A stretch of 24,407 nt of DNA from an uncultured Lachnospiraceae bacterium (GCA_910583615.1 CAJTXP010000056.1:1-24407), one strand, 5' to 3'. Numbered from the stretch's first letter, positions 5,760 to 13,899 are shown. Numbers and translations: made by a program. The notes: generated by a model not told the origin, from the letters alone.

Positions 5760-6722
5760 ATGAACAAAAAAATTACTACAACTCTTTCACTTATAGGAAT
5801 TTCATTTACCTCTTTTATAAGTCTTTCCGCAATCAATAAAGCAATTGAAAAAATTGCAACTTCCAAGAAACTACTGAATTCTAAAAACAAGGAAATCTAT
5901 CACTGGAGATTTGGTAATATCAGTTACAGTGTAACAGGAGAAGGAAAACCTGTCCTTTTGGTACATAATTTAAAAGAAGACAGTTCTTCCATAGAATGGT
6001 CCGAAATTATACCAAAACTGTCCAAAACGAATACGGTCTACGCCATAGATCTTCTTGGCTGCGGTCTGTCTGACAGGCCGGATATTACATATACCAGTTA
6101 CATGTACAGCCAGCTTATGAATGATTTTATCCGGAATATTATCAAAAAAAAGACAAGTATTGTTACAACCGGAAAATCTGCATCTTTTGTATTGGATGCC
6201 TGCAGTATTAATGAAGAAGTCTATGAAGAATTAATCCTGATTAATCCGGAAAATATTCGAACTCTTCACAAAACTCCATCCAAACGTACAAAAACAGCAG
6301 CATTTCTTTTGAAAATGCCCTCCATCGGCACATTTATCTATCATATGATTACTTCAAGAAATATGGTTGCGGAAAATTTTGAAAAAAGATATTACTATGA
6401 CAAAGAACAGATTCCGGAAGCTCTGTATGATTATTACTATGAATCCAGTCATCTGGGAGGAAAAGATTCCAGAAATCTGTATGCCAGTCTTGTAGGAAGA
6501 TATACAAATGCAAATATTATACATACATTAAAAGAAATCAATAAAAACATTCATATTCTGGCAGGCAGCGAGATCCCTGATATTAAAACCATTATAAAAG
6601 ATTATCAATATTATAATCCTGCCATTGAAGCAGAATATATTGATTATACAAAAGAACTTCCTCAGCTGGAATCACCGGAAGAAATTCTGAAATACATCAA
6701 TCTCTATCTATGCAATGATTAA
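5760..6722 (+). CDS. Alpha/beta-hydrolase-fold protein, probably catalytically impaired
   Basis: A 320-residue protein with a hydrophobic N-terminal segment (about residues 7-24) and then an alpha/beta-hydrolase fold: KPVLLVHNL (63-71), VYAIDLLGCGLSDRP (93-107), the nucleophile-elbow position GKSAS with Ser140, and the C-terminal IHILAGSE (264-271) and LPQLESPEEIL (300-310). In active relatives the last segment reads GHxPQxExPEE, whereas here the His position is Glu299 (TKELPQLE). The usual HG of the oxyanion region is His-Asn, and the elbow ends in Ser rather than Gly. A membrane-anchored pseudo-enzyme or altered activity is therefore likely, but this is inferred from motif alignment by eye. 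The start is ATG 5760, and AGGAGG lies a rather long 13 nt upstream. The gene is transcribed towards the origin, head-on to replication, unlike its neighbours. Confidence 0.85.
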   Translation: MNKKITTTLSLIGISFTSFISLSAINKAIEKIATSKKLLNSKNKEIYHWRFGNISYSVTGEGKPVLLVHNLKEDSSSIEWSEIIPKLSKTNTVYAIDLLGCGLSDRPDITYTSYMYSQLMNDFIRNIIKKKTSIVTTGKSASFVLDACSINEEVYEELILINPENIRTLHKTPSKRTKTAAFLLKMPSIGTFIYHMITSRNMVAENFEKRYYYDKEQIPEALYDYYYESSHLGGKDSRNLYASLVGRYTNANIIHTLKEINKNIHILAGSEIPDIKTIIKDYQYYNPAIEAEYIDYTKELPQLESPEEILKYINLYLCND

Positions 6723-6742
6723 AAATTTGTTTTTATAAAACA

Positions 6743-6785
6743 GGGCTGTCACAGAAGAAGTAAAGCTCATCCCTTTGTGCAGCCC
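6743..6785. terminator. Shared terminator between convergent genes
   Basis: GGGCTG at 6743-6748 pairs with CAGCCC at 6780-6785, extended by CACA/TGTG around a one-base bulge. It lies between the convergent hydrolase-like gene (ends 6722) and rsmG (ends 6802). On the minus strand the stem is followed by TGTTTTAT and on the plus strand by TTGATATTTAT, so it probably serves both, more convincingly rsmG. Confidence 0.65.
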
Positions 6786-6801
6786 TTGATATTTATACAG
6801 T

Positions 6802-7521
6802 TTAAAGCGGATTTTTCAACGCCGTCCCTGCTTTCCTTGGAAATTTTTTCGGACATCCGCCGACTTTTTGAATACACACAAAAGATCTGCGTATATCTGT
6901 TCCTGGAAGATTATAATTCCTGCATTCTCTGATTCTGCCTCCAAGAAGAAATATCGCTGATTTTGCCTTTTCCATTTCTTCTTTAATCTCACCTGACTTA
7001 TAAGAAATAAATTCTCCTCCAATTTTCACATAAGGCAGACAATATTCCGCTAAAACAGACAGGTTCGCTACCGCACGGGAAACACATATTTCATACATTT
7101 CTCTTCTTTTTCCGGTCTTCGCATAATCTTCTGCTCTCCCATGTATGGTTTCAATCTGCTTCAAATCCAAAACATCGATTATCTCATTTAAAAAATCAAT
7201 TCTCTTCTTTAAAGAATCCAAAAGAGTAACTTTTAAATTTGGAAACATAATTTTCAGCGGAATACCGGGAAATCCGGCTCCTGTCCCAACATCCAGCAGA
7301 TGATCCACATCCTTCATATTTTTTTCTTTTGTTATCAACAGGCTGTCCACAAAATGTTTCTGTACGACATCCTCAAAATCTGTAATTGCGGTCAAATTCA
7401 TAAACTGATTCCATTTTATCAGGTATTCATAATAATCATAAAACTGTCTGATCTGTATTTCATTAATATCCAGATCCAGATTTCTGATTTTTTGTTCTAT
7501 ATAATCCAGTTTCTCCATCAT
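6802..7521 (-). CDS. rsmG: 16S rRNA (guanine527-N7)-methyltransferase RsmG
   Basis: RsmG uses S-adenosylmethionine to methylate N7 of G527 in 16S rRNA; loss gives low-level streptomycin resistance in several bacteria. The N-terminal segment YLIKWNQFMNLTAI (33-46) and HFVDSL (56-61) are family hallmarks. The SAM-binding glycine-rich loop DVGTGAGFPG is at 77-86, and SRAVANLSVLAEYCLPYVKIGGEFISYK follows (given by its ends SRAV and ISYK). At 239 residues the length is normal, ending in a basic tail. The ATG overlaps the mnmG stop by 4 bp (ATGA) and has AGGAG 8 nt upstream, so the two are translationally coupled. Confidence 0.97.
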   Translation of the reverse strand: MMEKLDYIEQKIRNLDLDINEIQIRQFYDYYEYLIKWNQFMNLTAITDFEDVVQKHFVDSLLITKEKNMKDVDHLLDVGTGAGFPGIPLKIMFPNLKVTLLDSLKKRIDFLNEIIDVLDLKQIETIHGRAEDYAKTGKRREMYEICVSRAVANLSVLAEYCLPYVKIGGEFISYKSGEIKEEMEKAKSAIFLLGGRIRECRNYNLPGTDIRRSFVCIQKVGGCPKKFPRKAGTALKNPL

Positions 7522-9410
7522 ACTGTATTCTCCTGCCCTCTCTTCTGTTCCAGATACACGAGCAGTACCGATATATCCGCCGGAGATACGCCAGCTATTC
7601 GTGAAGCCTGACCAATCGATATAGGTTTACATAATTTTAATTTTTGAACTGCCTCCAGACGCAGACTGCCAACATCATCATAATCAAGATCCTCAGGGAT
7701 TCTTCTCTGTTCCAGCTTTTGAAACTGTTCCACCTGTTTTAACTGGCGTTTGATATATCCATCATACTTGATATCAATTTCTACCTGCTCTGTAACATCC
7801 AGGGGCAGATCCGGTCTGTCCTTATCAATCTCTGATAAATATTCATATTTTATCTCCGGACGACGAAGAATCTCCGCCAGAGAAGCAGCCGTCTTCAGTT
7901 TCATGCTTCCATATTTTTCAAGAAGATGTTGAACAGAAGCATTTGCACCCATCATCGTTTTTTCAAGACGCTCTTTTTCTTTTTTAATCTGTTTCTTTTT
8001 ATGCATCAACCTCTGATATCGTTCCTCTGATATCAGTCCCACCTGATATCCCAAAGGAGTCAAACGCTGATCCGCATTATCCTGCCGAAGTAAAAGACGA
8101 TATTCCGATCGGGAAGTCATCATCCTGTATGGTTCATGATTTTCTTTTGTTACGAGATCATCAATCAAAACTCCTATATAACCTTGTGAACGATCAATCA
8201 CAATCTGTTCTTTTCCAAGAATTTCCATAGAAGCATTAATTCCTGCCACAAGTCCCTGGCACGCCGCCTCCTCATACCCGGAACTTCCGTTGAACTGCCC
8301 TCCGCTGAACAGACCCTTTATCTTTTTAAACTCAAGAGTTGGATAAAGCTGCTGCGGATTAATACAGTCGTATTCAATCGCATAAGCATTTCTTACAATC
8401 TTCGCATGTTCCAGCCCAGGCACAGAATGGTACATCTCATGCTGTACATCCTCCGGAAGAGAACTGGACATTCCTCCTACATACATCTCACTGGTATATC
8501 TTCCTTCCGGCTCAATAAAAACCTGATGTCTGTTTTTATCGGAAAACCGTACTACTTTATCCTCAATAGACGGACAATATCTTGGTCCGGTCCCTTCAAT
8601 TTTCCCTGAATACAGGGGAGAACGATCCAGATTTGAACGGATAATATCGTGAGTTTCTTCATTTGTATAAGTCAGCCAGCAGGATATCTGTTCAATCTGT
8701 ACCGTTTCCGGATCTGTTTCAAAAGAAAAAGGTACTACCCTTTTATCTCCAAACTGCTCCTCCATTTTACTGTAATCAATGGTCCTTCCGTCAATCCTTG
8801 CCGGAGTTCCTGTCTTAAACCGACACATTTCAATACCCAGATTTTTCAGAGAATCCGTCAGATAATTTGCAGCCTGCAGGCCATTGGGCCCTGTATGCAC
8901 ACTGACATCCCCATAAATACACCTCGCTTTTAGATAAGTCCCGGTACAGAGAATAACAGCTTTTGCATGATATACAGCGCCGGAATAAAGACGCACCCCT
9001 GTCACCTGCCCGCTCCTTGTCAAAATGTCCGTCACTTCCGCCTGTACGATCTGAAGATGATCCGTTTTCTCCAGAACCATACGCATGGCACGGCTGTATT
9101 CTGCCTTGTCAGCCTGAGCGCGAAGAGAATGTACTGCAGGCCCTTTTGATACATTTAACATTTTTGACTGAATAAAAGTTCTGTCAATAATTTTTCCCAT
9201 CTCCCCGCCAAGTGCATCCAGTTCTCTGACCAGATGCCCTTTGGAGCTTCCTCCAATATTTGGATTACACGGCATCAGCGCAATACTGTCTACACTGACT
9301 GTAAATACAACAGTCTCAAGACCCAGTCTTGCACAGGCAAGCGCCGCTTCACATCCGGCATGCCCTGCACCCACTACAATTATATCTGCATATTCCTCTA
9401 CAAACGGCAT
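7518..9410 (-). CDS. mnmG: tRNA uridine-5-carboxymethylaminomethyl modification enzyme MnmG (GidA)
   Basis: MnmG is the FAD-dependent partner of MnmE; together they form the (carboxymethyl)aminomethyl group on wobble uridine 34 of certain tRNAs. The dinucleotide-binding motif GAGHAGCEAA is at residues 14-23, followed by CNPNIGGSSKGHLVRELDALGG (ends CNPN and ALGG) and the C-terminal helical domain. I chose the ATG at 9408-9410, giving 630 residues (the family norm). It is preceded by GGAGGAG 4 nt upstream and starts MPFVEEYADIIVVGAG. The frame remains open to an ATG at 9485 (655 residues), but that start lacks a ribosome binding site and its 25-residue extension is not family-like. The stop overlaps rsmG, and mnmE lies 81 bp upstream. 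Confidence 0.95.
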   Translation of the reverse strand: MPFVEEYADIIVVGAGHAGCEAALACARLGLETVVFTVSVDSIALMPCNPNIGGSSKGHLVRELDALGGEMGKIIDRTFIQSKMLNVSKGPAVHSLRAQADKAEYSRAMRMVLEKTDHLQIVQAEVTDILTRSGQVTGVRLYSGAVYHAKAVILCTGTYLKARCIYGDVSVHTGPNGLQAANYLTDSLKNLGIEMCRFKTGTPARIDGRTIDYSKMEEQFGDKRVVPFSFETDPETVQIEQISCWLTYTNEETHDIIRSNLDRSPLYSGKIEGTGPRYCPSIEDKVVRFSDKNRHQVFIEPEGRYTSEMYVGGMSSSLPEDVQHEMYHSVPGLEHAKIVRNAYAIEYDCINPQQLYPTLEFKKIKGLFSGGQFNGSSGYEEAACQGLVAGINASMEILGKEQIVIDRSQGYIGVLIDDLVTKENHEPYRMMTSRSEYRLLLRQDNADQRLTPLGYQVGLISEERYQRLMHKKKQIKKEKERLEKTMMGANASVQHLLEKYGSMKLKTAASLAEILRRPEIKYEYLSEIDKDRPDLPLDVTEQVEIDIKYDGYIKRQLKQVEQFQKLEQRRIPEDLDYDDVGSLRLEAVQKLKLCKPISIGQASRIAGVSPADISVLLVYLEQKRGQENTV

Positions 9411-9491
9411 ACTTCTCCTCCATAACAGTTCTGAATCTGCCTGAAAACTTTCCTGTCCTGTAAAAATTTCCAGGCCAGATTCCATGTCCAG

Positions 9492-10871
9492 TTACTTACC
9501 TGTACAGAATTTACTGAAAATTTCATTTATCAGATCTTCTCCCATGGATTCACCAAGAATTTTTCCCAGCGATTCATAGGCATCAGTCAGGTCTATTGAA
9601 AAAAAGTCCTCCGGCATTCCGGATTCAATACTTTCTCTCACCTTCTTAAGACTCTCTTTTGCCTCTTCCATTGCAGTTCTTTGTCTCACATTTGTAAGAT
9701 ATACTTCATCATTATAAGAAATCTTTCCGTTGAGAAACATCTCTTCCAGAAGATCTGCAAACGTATCAAGCCCTGATTCCTCTTTTGCAGAAATAGATAC
9801 CAGAGGTCCGGAAAATATTTTACGCATCACTTGGGCATCTGTTACTGAAGGAAGATCTGTTTTATTCAAAAGCATAATGACTCTCTGCCCTTCCAAAAGC
9901 GACAGGATCTCTTTGTCATTTTCATCTAATTCCGTAGAACTGTCAACTATATAAAGTACCAGATCTGCATCTTTTAACGATTCCTTTGCCTTATCTACGC
10001 CAATCTTCTCCACCGGATCTTCCGTTTTCCGGATTCCTGCAGTATCCACAATATTCAGAATCAGATCTCTGATTCGAATCTGCTCTTCCAGCGTATCTCT
10101 TGTTGTTCCGGCTATCTCTGTAACAATTGCCCTTTCATTTCCTGTTAATGCGTTCAAAAGAGAAGATTTTCCCGCATTGGGTTTCCCAATGATGACCGTT
10201 TTTATCCCTTCCTTCAAAATTTTTCCCTGATCCGCATTTATCAACAGTTCTTCTGTTTTTTTAATAAGGTTTTCCACCTTTTCGTGCAGCTTTTCCGGAT
10301 AACCATCCAGACTGATATGTTCCGGATCATCAAGAGCTGATTCAATAAAAGCAATCTCATAGATGATCTGTTCCCGGATCTTTTGAATCAGCCTGAGAAC
10401 AGATCCGCAAAGCTGATTGACCGAACTCTTCAACGCGTATTCATTTTTTGCCTGAATCACATCCATAACTGCTTCAGCCTGGGACAGATCAATTCTTCCA
10501 TTTAAAAATGCCCTTTTTGTAAATTCTCCAGGTTCTGCAGCCCTTGCACCCTTTTTAATTACCAGTTCCAGGATCCTTCTCGTCACATATACTCCGCCGT
10601 GACAGTCAATCTCCACTGTATCTTCTGACGTATAACTGCGGGGACCTCTCATGAGAAGAATAATAACTTCATCAATCATCTCCTCTCCATCCATGATCCA
10701 TCCATAATGCATCGTATACGCATGCTGTTCTGTTATCCTCTTTTCTTTCTTTCCAGGCCGAAATATTTTCTCCACAATCTCAAAAGATTTATTTCCGCTG
10801 ACTCTTACAATTCCAATTCCGGATCCTGCCATCGCCGTCGCAATTGCTGCAATCGTATCGCACTGATTCAT
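9492..10871 (-). CDS. mnmE: tRNA modification GTPase MnmE (TrmE)
   Basis: MnmE is a dimeric, potassium-activated GTPase acting with MnmG on wobble uridine 34. The N-terminal tetrahydrofolate-binding domain occupies about residues 1-120 and a helical domain flanks an inserted G domain. Its motifs are G1 GKPNAGKSS (229-237), G2 TT at 256-257, G3 DTAG (276-279) and G4 NKTD (336-339). The C-terminal CxGK box, whose cysteine supports modification, is FCTGK (455-459); the middle residue is Thr where Ile, Leu or Val is usual. Length 459 is normal. The ATG at 10871 has GGGAG upstream. A strong terminator after jag means it probably has its own promoter. Confidence 0.97.
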   Translation of the reverse strand: MNQCDTIAAIATAMAGSGIGIVRVSGNKSFEIVEKIFRPGKKEKRITEQHAYTMHYGWIMDGEEMIDEVIILLMRGPRSYTSEDTVEIDCHGGVYVTRRILELVIKKGARAAEPGEFTKRAFLNGRIDLSQAEAVMDVIQAKNEYALKSSVNQLCGSVLRLIQKIREQIIYEIAFIESALDDPEHISLDGYPEKLHEKVENLIKKTEELLINADQGKILKEGIKTVIIGKPNAGKSSLLNALTGNERAIVTEIAGTTRDTLEEQIRIRDLILNIVDTAGIRKTEDPVEKIGVDKAKESLKDADLVLYIVDSSTELDENDKEILSLLEGQRVIMLLNKTDLPSVTDAQVMRKIFSGPLVSISAKEESGLDTFADLLEEMFLNGKISYNDEVYLTNVRQRTAMEEAKESLKKVRESIESGMPEDFFSIDLTDAYESLGKILGESMGEDLINEIFSKFCTGK

Positions 10872-10941
10872 TTTTAATCTCCCATAACATCCCTGAATAA
10901 AATCTGTCCGCTAATCCCAAGTATACAAATTCTTCTACAGG

Positions 10942-10967
10942 AAAAAAGGGACGCTTATTCGCGTCCC
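10942..10967 (-). terminator. Intrinsic terminator with the jag stop codon in its loop
   Basis: A perfect 7-bp stem, GGGACGC (10948-10954) with GCGTCCC (10961-10967), encloses the loop GAATAA on the transcribed minus strand and is followed by six T residues. The loop contains the TAA stop of jag. This is the strongest intrinsic terminator in the window and separates the rpmH-to-jag operon from mnmE-mnmG-rsmG. Confidence 0.9.
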
Positions 10968-11677
10968 CCACCCTTTTTACTATGATTCCGATTATAATTC
11001 TTATTATTTCCATAACGTCTTCTGCGATTATTATTGTTCTCCCGAACTTTAACACCTTCTTTTAAAGACACAACTACACGCCGGAACGGTTCTTCACCCT
11101 CGCTGTGCGTTTCCACAAATTTATCATTCTGAAGCGCTGAATGAATCACCCTTCTTTCGTAAGGATTCATTGGCTCAAGTGTGACGGTCCTGCCTGTTCT
11201 TTTCACTTTAAAAGAGATATTCTTTGCCAGATTTTCCAGCGTATCTTTCCTTCTCTGACGATAATTTTCTGTATCAACTTTTATACGGACATATTCTTCA
11301 CAGTCTTTATTTACCACAAGACTGACCAGATACTGAAGAGAATCCAGTGTCTGTCCTCTCTTACCGATCAGAACTCCCATATCGTCTCCAGACAGATCAA
11401 TATTCATGACCTTTTCTTCTGTGTTCTCCACAATATTTACATTCACACTGATCTGCATTGCTTTAAACACCTGATCCATGAATTCCTCTGCCTTTTCCCT
11501 GGCATTCAAAATCTTACGGGCACGGATCTTTGCAGGCCTGCTTCCAATTCCAAGAAATCCGCTGCTGCCTTTATCAATTACTTCATATTCAAAATTTTCC
11601 GTAGTTGCTCCCAGTCTGACTTTTGCATCTGTAATTGCATCATCCAGAGTTTTAGCTGAAAACTCTATATACTCCAT
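10955..11677 (-). CDS. jag: RNA-binding protein Jag (KhpB/EloR)
   Basis: Jag is a cytoplasmic RNA-binding regulator that pairs with KhpA and affects cell elongation in streptococci. It has an N-terminal Jag_N domain (about 1-52, EVIDKGSSGFLGIGSRPAKI), a KH domain with a GKRGQTLDSLQYL loop (about 104-116), and an R3H domain whose RxxxH signature is visible in YERRVIHSAL. A final Asn/Arg-rich basic tail (NNNNRRRRYGNNKNYNR) is probably disordered and suited to RNA contact. The 240-residue length is within the family range. The start ATG has GGGGG about 9 nt upstream and lies 14 bp after yidC, as in most Firmicutes. Confidence 0.95.
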   Translation of the reverse strand: MEYIEFSAKTLDDAITDAKVRLGATTENFEYEVIDKGSSGFLGIGSRPAKIRARKILNAREKAEEFMDQVFKAMQISVNVNIVENTEEKVMNIDLSGDDMGVLIGKRGQTLDSLQYLVSLVVNKDCEEYVRIKVDTENYRQRRKDTLENLAKNISFKVKRTGRTVTLEPMNPYERRVIHSALQNDKFVETHSEGEEPFRRVVVSLKEGVKVRENNNNRRRRYGNNKNYNRNHSKKGGGRE

Positions 11678-11691
11678 TCCGATATTCCCCC

Positions 11692-12963
11692 TTACTTTTT
11701 CGTCTTTTCATTATACCTGGCGACCATTGCCGCTTTGGATGCCAGACTTCCTTCTTTATCAGAATTCTTATAATAGTTGGTAGACGCCTCCATTGCAGCT
11801 TTTCTTTCCTCATCCGTCATCGTTTTCTTCTTTCCTGCAGGCTCAATCGCTTTCACATTTGTCCTGGCGATATCATTGATCTTCTGAGGAGGAAGACCTT
11901 TCTTTTCACGGATCCTGTTATTCTTTTCCACATTTTTTTTGATAATGTCGTCCAGATCCAGCCTGTCCATATATTTATTGATTGCCCACTGCTGAATACC
12001 GCGGACAACCGCACCCATAATCCAGTAAAGTCCCATACCTGCGGGAAGTGTAAAACAGAACCAGGCAGACATCAAAGGCATCATCATATTCATGGACTTC
12101 ATGGTGGCATTCATGGTATCATTACTGTCTCCTGAAGACGGCTGAGGCATCATCTTAACATTCAGCCACTGAGTAAATGCTGCAAGAAATGGAACAAGGA
12201 TCGCGCCGATCAGCATCAGGACAGACCCTGCTGCAAGTGCAGATCTTGCAATATTCCAGGGCGAATTGGCAATATTAATACCAAAATTGTTCATATGATT
12301 GATGGATACCTGCGTTGACCGGATCAACTCCTCCATCTCAGGAAATTTATCAATCAGCATCTGCCAGGTAGCAGTACCGGAATCCTGGAGCTTATACAGA
12401 ACATCAATGATCGTATTTACCTGAGTGAAGTCTTTTCCTTCAATATACATCCTTCCATTGGTACTGAGTTCTTCCATAAACGCAGAACCGCCAGGAGCTG
12501 CCATAATCTGATTTGCAAGCTGAACAAAAATATCCTTTATACCGTTTACATAAGCCGGTACATTCATAATTACCCGGTAAAGAGCAAACAAAATCGGCAT
12601 CTGAATGATAAGCTGCAGGCAGCTGCCTGTAGGAGACACCCCGTATTTTGCATAAACTGCCTGCGTCTCCTCATTCATCGCCATCATGGACTGATTGTCT
12701 TTTTTATTTTTATACTTCTTCTGAATTTCCTGAAGTTCAGGATTCATCTTAGCGGATAATTTGGAAAACTTCTGCTGCTTTATGGTAAGCGGAAGCATCA
12801 GAAGATAGATGATCACGGTAAACAGAATAATACACAGACCTATATTCTGGATTCCAAATACTCCATTTAAAAAATTGAACAATACATTCATGATCCATCC
12901 CAGGATCCTTGCAACATCGCCAATAATAAACGTATTGTTCTGGGTTAATAAAATACCTGCCAA
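11692..12963 (-). CDS. yidC: Membrane protein insertase YidC/Oxa1
   Basis: YidC inserts and folds membrane proteins alone or with SecYEG. The 423-residue protein has the Oxa1 core: a helix near 17-36, a second near 42-60 ending in LPLTIKQQKFS, a basic hairpin (KMNPELQEIQKKYKNKKD), then SCLQLIIQMPILFALYRVI (114-132) and further helices at about 235-262 and 295-335. The region between 137 and 230 is a long extracytoplasmic loop. A highly charged cytoplasmic tail of about 75 residues follows. There is no large Gram-negative periplasmic domain. The start is TTG (12961-12963) with AAGGAGG 6 nt upstream; I see no lipobox cysteine at the N-terminus, unlike Bacillus SpoIIIJ. Confidence 0.96.
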   Translation of the reverse strand: MAGILLTQNNTFIIGDVARILGWIMNVLFNFLNGVFGIQNIGLCIILFTVIIYLLMLPLTIKQQKFSKLSAKMNPELQEIQKKYKNKKDNQSMMAMNEETQAVYAKYGVSPTGSCLQLIIQMPILFALYRVIMNVPAYVNGIKDIFVQLANQIMAAPGGSAFMEELSTNGRMYIEGKDFTQVNTIIDVLYKLQDSGTATWQMLIDKFPEMEELIRSTQVSINHMNNFGINIANSPWNIARSALAAGSVLMLIGAILVPFLAAFTQWLNVKMMPQPSSGDSNDTMNATMKSMNMMMPLMSAWFCFTLPAGMGLYWIMGAVVRGIQQWAINKYMDRLDLDDIIKKNVEKNNRIREKKGLPPQKINDIARTNVKAIEPAGKKKTMTDEERKAAMEASTNYYKNSDKEGSLASKAAMVARYNEKTKK

Positions 12964-13014
12964 AATAGACCTCCTTATGTCATGGATCTTCCATCCACAA
13001 CCTGCATTTGCCCA

Positions 13015-13043
13015 CCGGTTCTCTCATCCTGTTATGGAACCGG
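13015..13043 (-). repeat. Hairpin enclosing the yidD stop codon
   Basis: A perfect 7-bp inverted repeat (CCGGTTC 13015-13021, GAACCGG 13037-13043) encloses a 15-nt loop containing the TAA of yidD. No T-tract follows, so it is not a usual terminator. It may stabilise or process the mRNA between yidD and yidC. Confidence 0.5.
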
Positions 13044-13241
13044 ATCATATCCTCCTCTGGAAAAAGGATTACACCTTAAAATCCTCCATACTGCCAGAAA
13101 TCCGCCTTTTATCGCTCCATATTTTTCTATGGCTTCCAGTCCATATGCGGAACAGCTTGGATAATAAGGACATTTTGTGTTTTTTAACGGTGATAAATAC
13201 TTCTGATAACATTTGATCAGAAAAACCAGAATCTGTTTCAT
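13032..13241 (-). CDS. yidD: Membrane protein insertion efficiency factor YidD
   Basis: A 69-residue protein of the YidD family, which assists YidC-dependent membrane insertion by an unknown mechanism. An amphipathic N-terminus (QILVFLIKCYQKYLSP) precedes the conserved CPYYPSCSAYGLEAIEKYG (Cys near residues 24 and 30) and the closing WRILRCNPFSRGGYDPVP. The start codon overlaps the rnpA stop as ATGA. There is only a weak ribosome binding site, so translation probably depends on rnpA. The position between rnpA and yidC is the usual one. Confidence 0.96.
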   Translation of the reverse strand: MKQILVFLIKCYQKYLSPLKNTKCPYYPSCSAYGLEAIEKYGAIKGGFLAVWRILRCNPFSRGGYDPVP

Positions 13242-13573
13242 CTTAGTATTCCGTGAAGCTTTCCCAGGTGAAGCAGCGCACTTTCAATCTCCTGGCAGGT
13301 TTTATCCTTTGCGCTCCTTCTTGCAACTACTACCATGTCCAAACCACTATTGAACAGTTCTTCCTTTATTCGATAACTCTCTCTGATCAGTCGGGTAATT
13401 CTGTGTCTGACGACACTGTTGCCGACCTTTTTACTGACTGAAATACCCAGACGGTTTCCGTCCGTCCCATTGTTCAGCAGATACATGACAAGATACCGAT
13501 TCGCATAAGATTTTCCTTCTGCATATACTTTTCTGAAATCCTGATTACGCTTCAGTGATTCTGAAAATTTCAT
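13238..13573 (-). CDS. rnpA: Ribonuclease P protein component
   Basis: RnpA binds the catalytic RNase P RNA and helps mature the 5' ends of tRNAs. The 111-residue protein shows the N-terminal SLKRNQDFRKVYAEGK, the NRLGISVSKKVGNSVVRHRITRLIRE core (given by its ends NRLG and LIRE) and the DMVVVARRSAK strand. The RNR motif reads R-H-R in place of R-N-R, a variant that I believe is common in this clade. The ATG has AAGGAG 5 nt upstream. It lies 47 bp downstream of rpmH, with a hairpin between them, and overlaps yidD. Confidence 0.96.
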   Translation of the reverse strand: MKFSESLKRNQDFRKVYAEGKSYANRYLVMYLLNNGTDGNRLGISVSKKVGNSVVRHRITRLIRESYRIKEELFNSGLDMVVVARRSAKDKTCQEIESALLHLGKLHGILR

Positions 13574-13602
13574 GGATTCTCCTTATAAATGCCTAGAAGA
13601 AA

Positions 13603-13622
13603 AGGCCACATATATGCGGCCT
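13603..13622 (-). terminator. Attenuator-type hairpin between rpmH and rnpA
   Basis: On the minus strand a GC-rich stem (AGGCC with GGCCT, extended inward by further pairs over an AT-rich loop) is followed by TTTTCTTC. Its 5' arm overlaps the last bases of rpmH. Partial termination here would explain far higher rpmH than rnpA expression, as known in other bacteria. Confidence 0.65.
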
Positions 13623-13755
13623 ACGCTGATAATTTTTTTCTTCCTTTTGATCTTCTGGCTGCTAAAACTTTTCTTCCACCTGGAGTACTCATTCTTGCTC
13701 TAAAACCATGAACCTTTGCTCTGGAGCGTTTTTTAGGCTGAAATGTCATTTTCAT
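13621..13755 (-). CDS. rpmH: Ribosomal protein L34
   Basis: A 44-residue, very basic protein of the large ribosomal subunit. It begins MKMTFQPKKRSRAKVHGFRA, continues RMSTPGGRKVLAARRSKGRK and ends KLSA, which is full length and near-consensus L34. The ATG is at 13753-13755 with GGAGG about 10 nt upstream; a second in-frame ATG two codons later is less likely because family members begin MKxTFQP. It is the first gene of the leftward operon from a strong promoter at 13806-13834 and is followed by a partial terminator. Confidence 0.97.
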   Translation of the reverse strand: MKMTFQPKKRSRAKVHGFRARMSTPGGRKVLAARRSKGRKKLSA

Positions 13756-13805
13756 AATCAGGGCACCTCCTTACCATTCTATATTTGTTAAAAAACACTA
13801 TTTCA

Positions 13806-13834
13806 AGTATACGCAGACAACAGGAAAAAGTCAA
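13806..13834 (-). promoter_or_regulatory. Strong sigma-A promoter of rpmH
   Basis: On the minus strand, TTGACT (13834-13829) and TATACT (13811-13806) stand 17 bp apart. The promoter would give a leader of about 45 nt before the rpmH start. It is a near-consensus vegetative promoter, as expected for a ribosomal protein gene. Confidence 0.85.
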
Positions 13835-13899
13835 GTAAATCTGCATATTTTTTAATCCTTCGTACAGTTCCGGACCTTATTCCACCAGATTTCCACGAG

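Noticed and set aside
5699..5890. 63-codon minus-strand frame as a possible noc remnant or membrane peptide
   Set aside because: It overlaps the promoter and start of the hydrolase-like gene and shows no ParB or HTH motif; its hydrophobic look is the complement of the N-terminal segment.
9411..9485. Longer MnmG starting at 9485
   Set aside because: No ribosome binding site before that ATG. The ATG at 9410 has an excellent one and matches the family N-terminus.
11141..11659. 172-codon plus-strand frame opposite jag
   Set aside because: It is antisense to a certain gene, is Phe/Cys/His-rich as expected for a shadow frame, and has no ribosome binding site.
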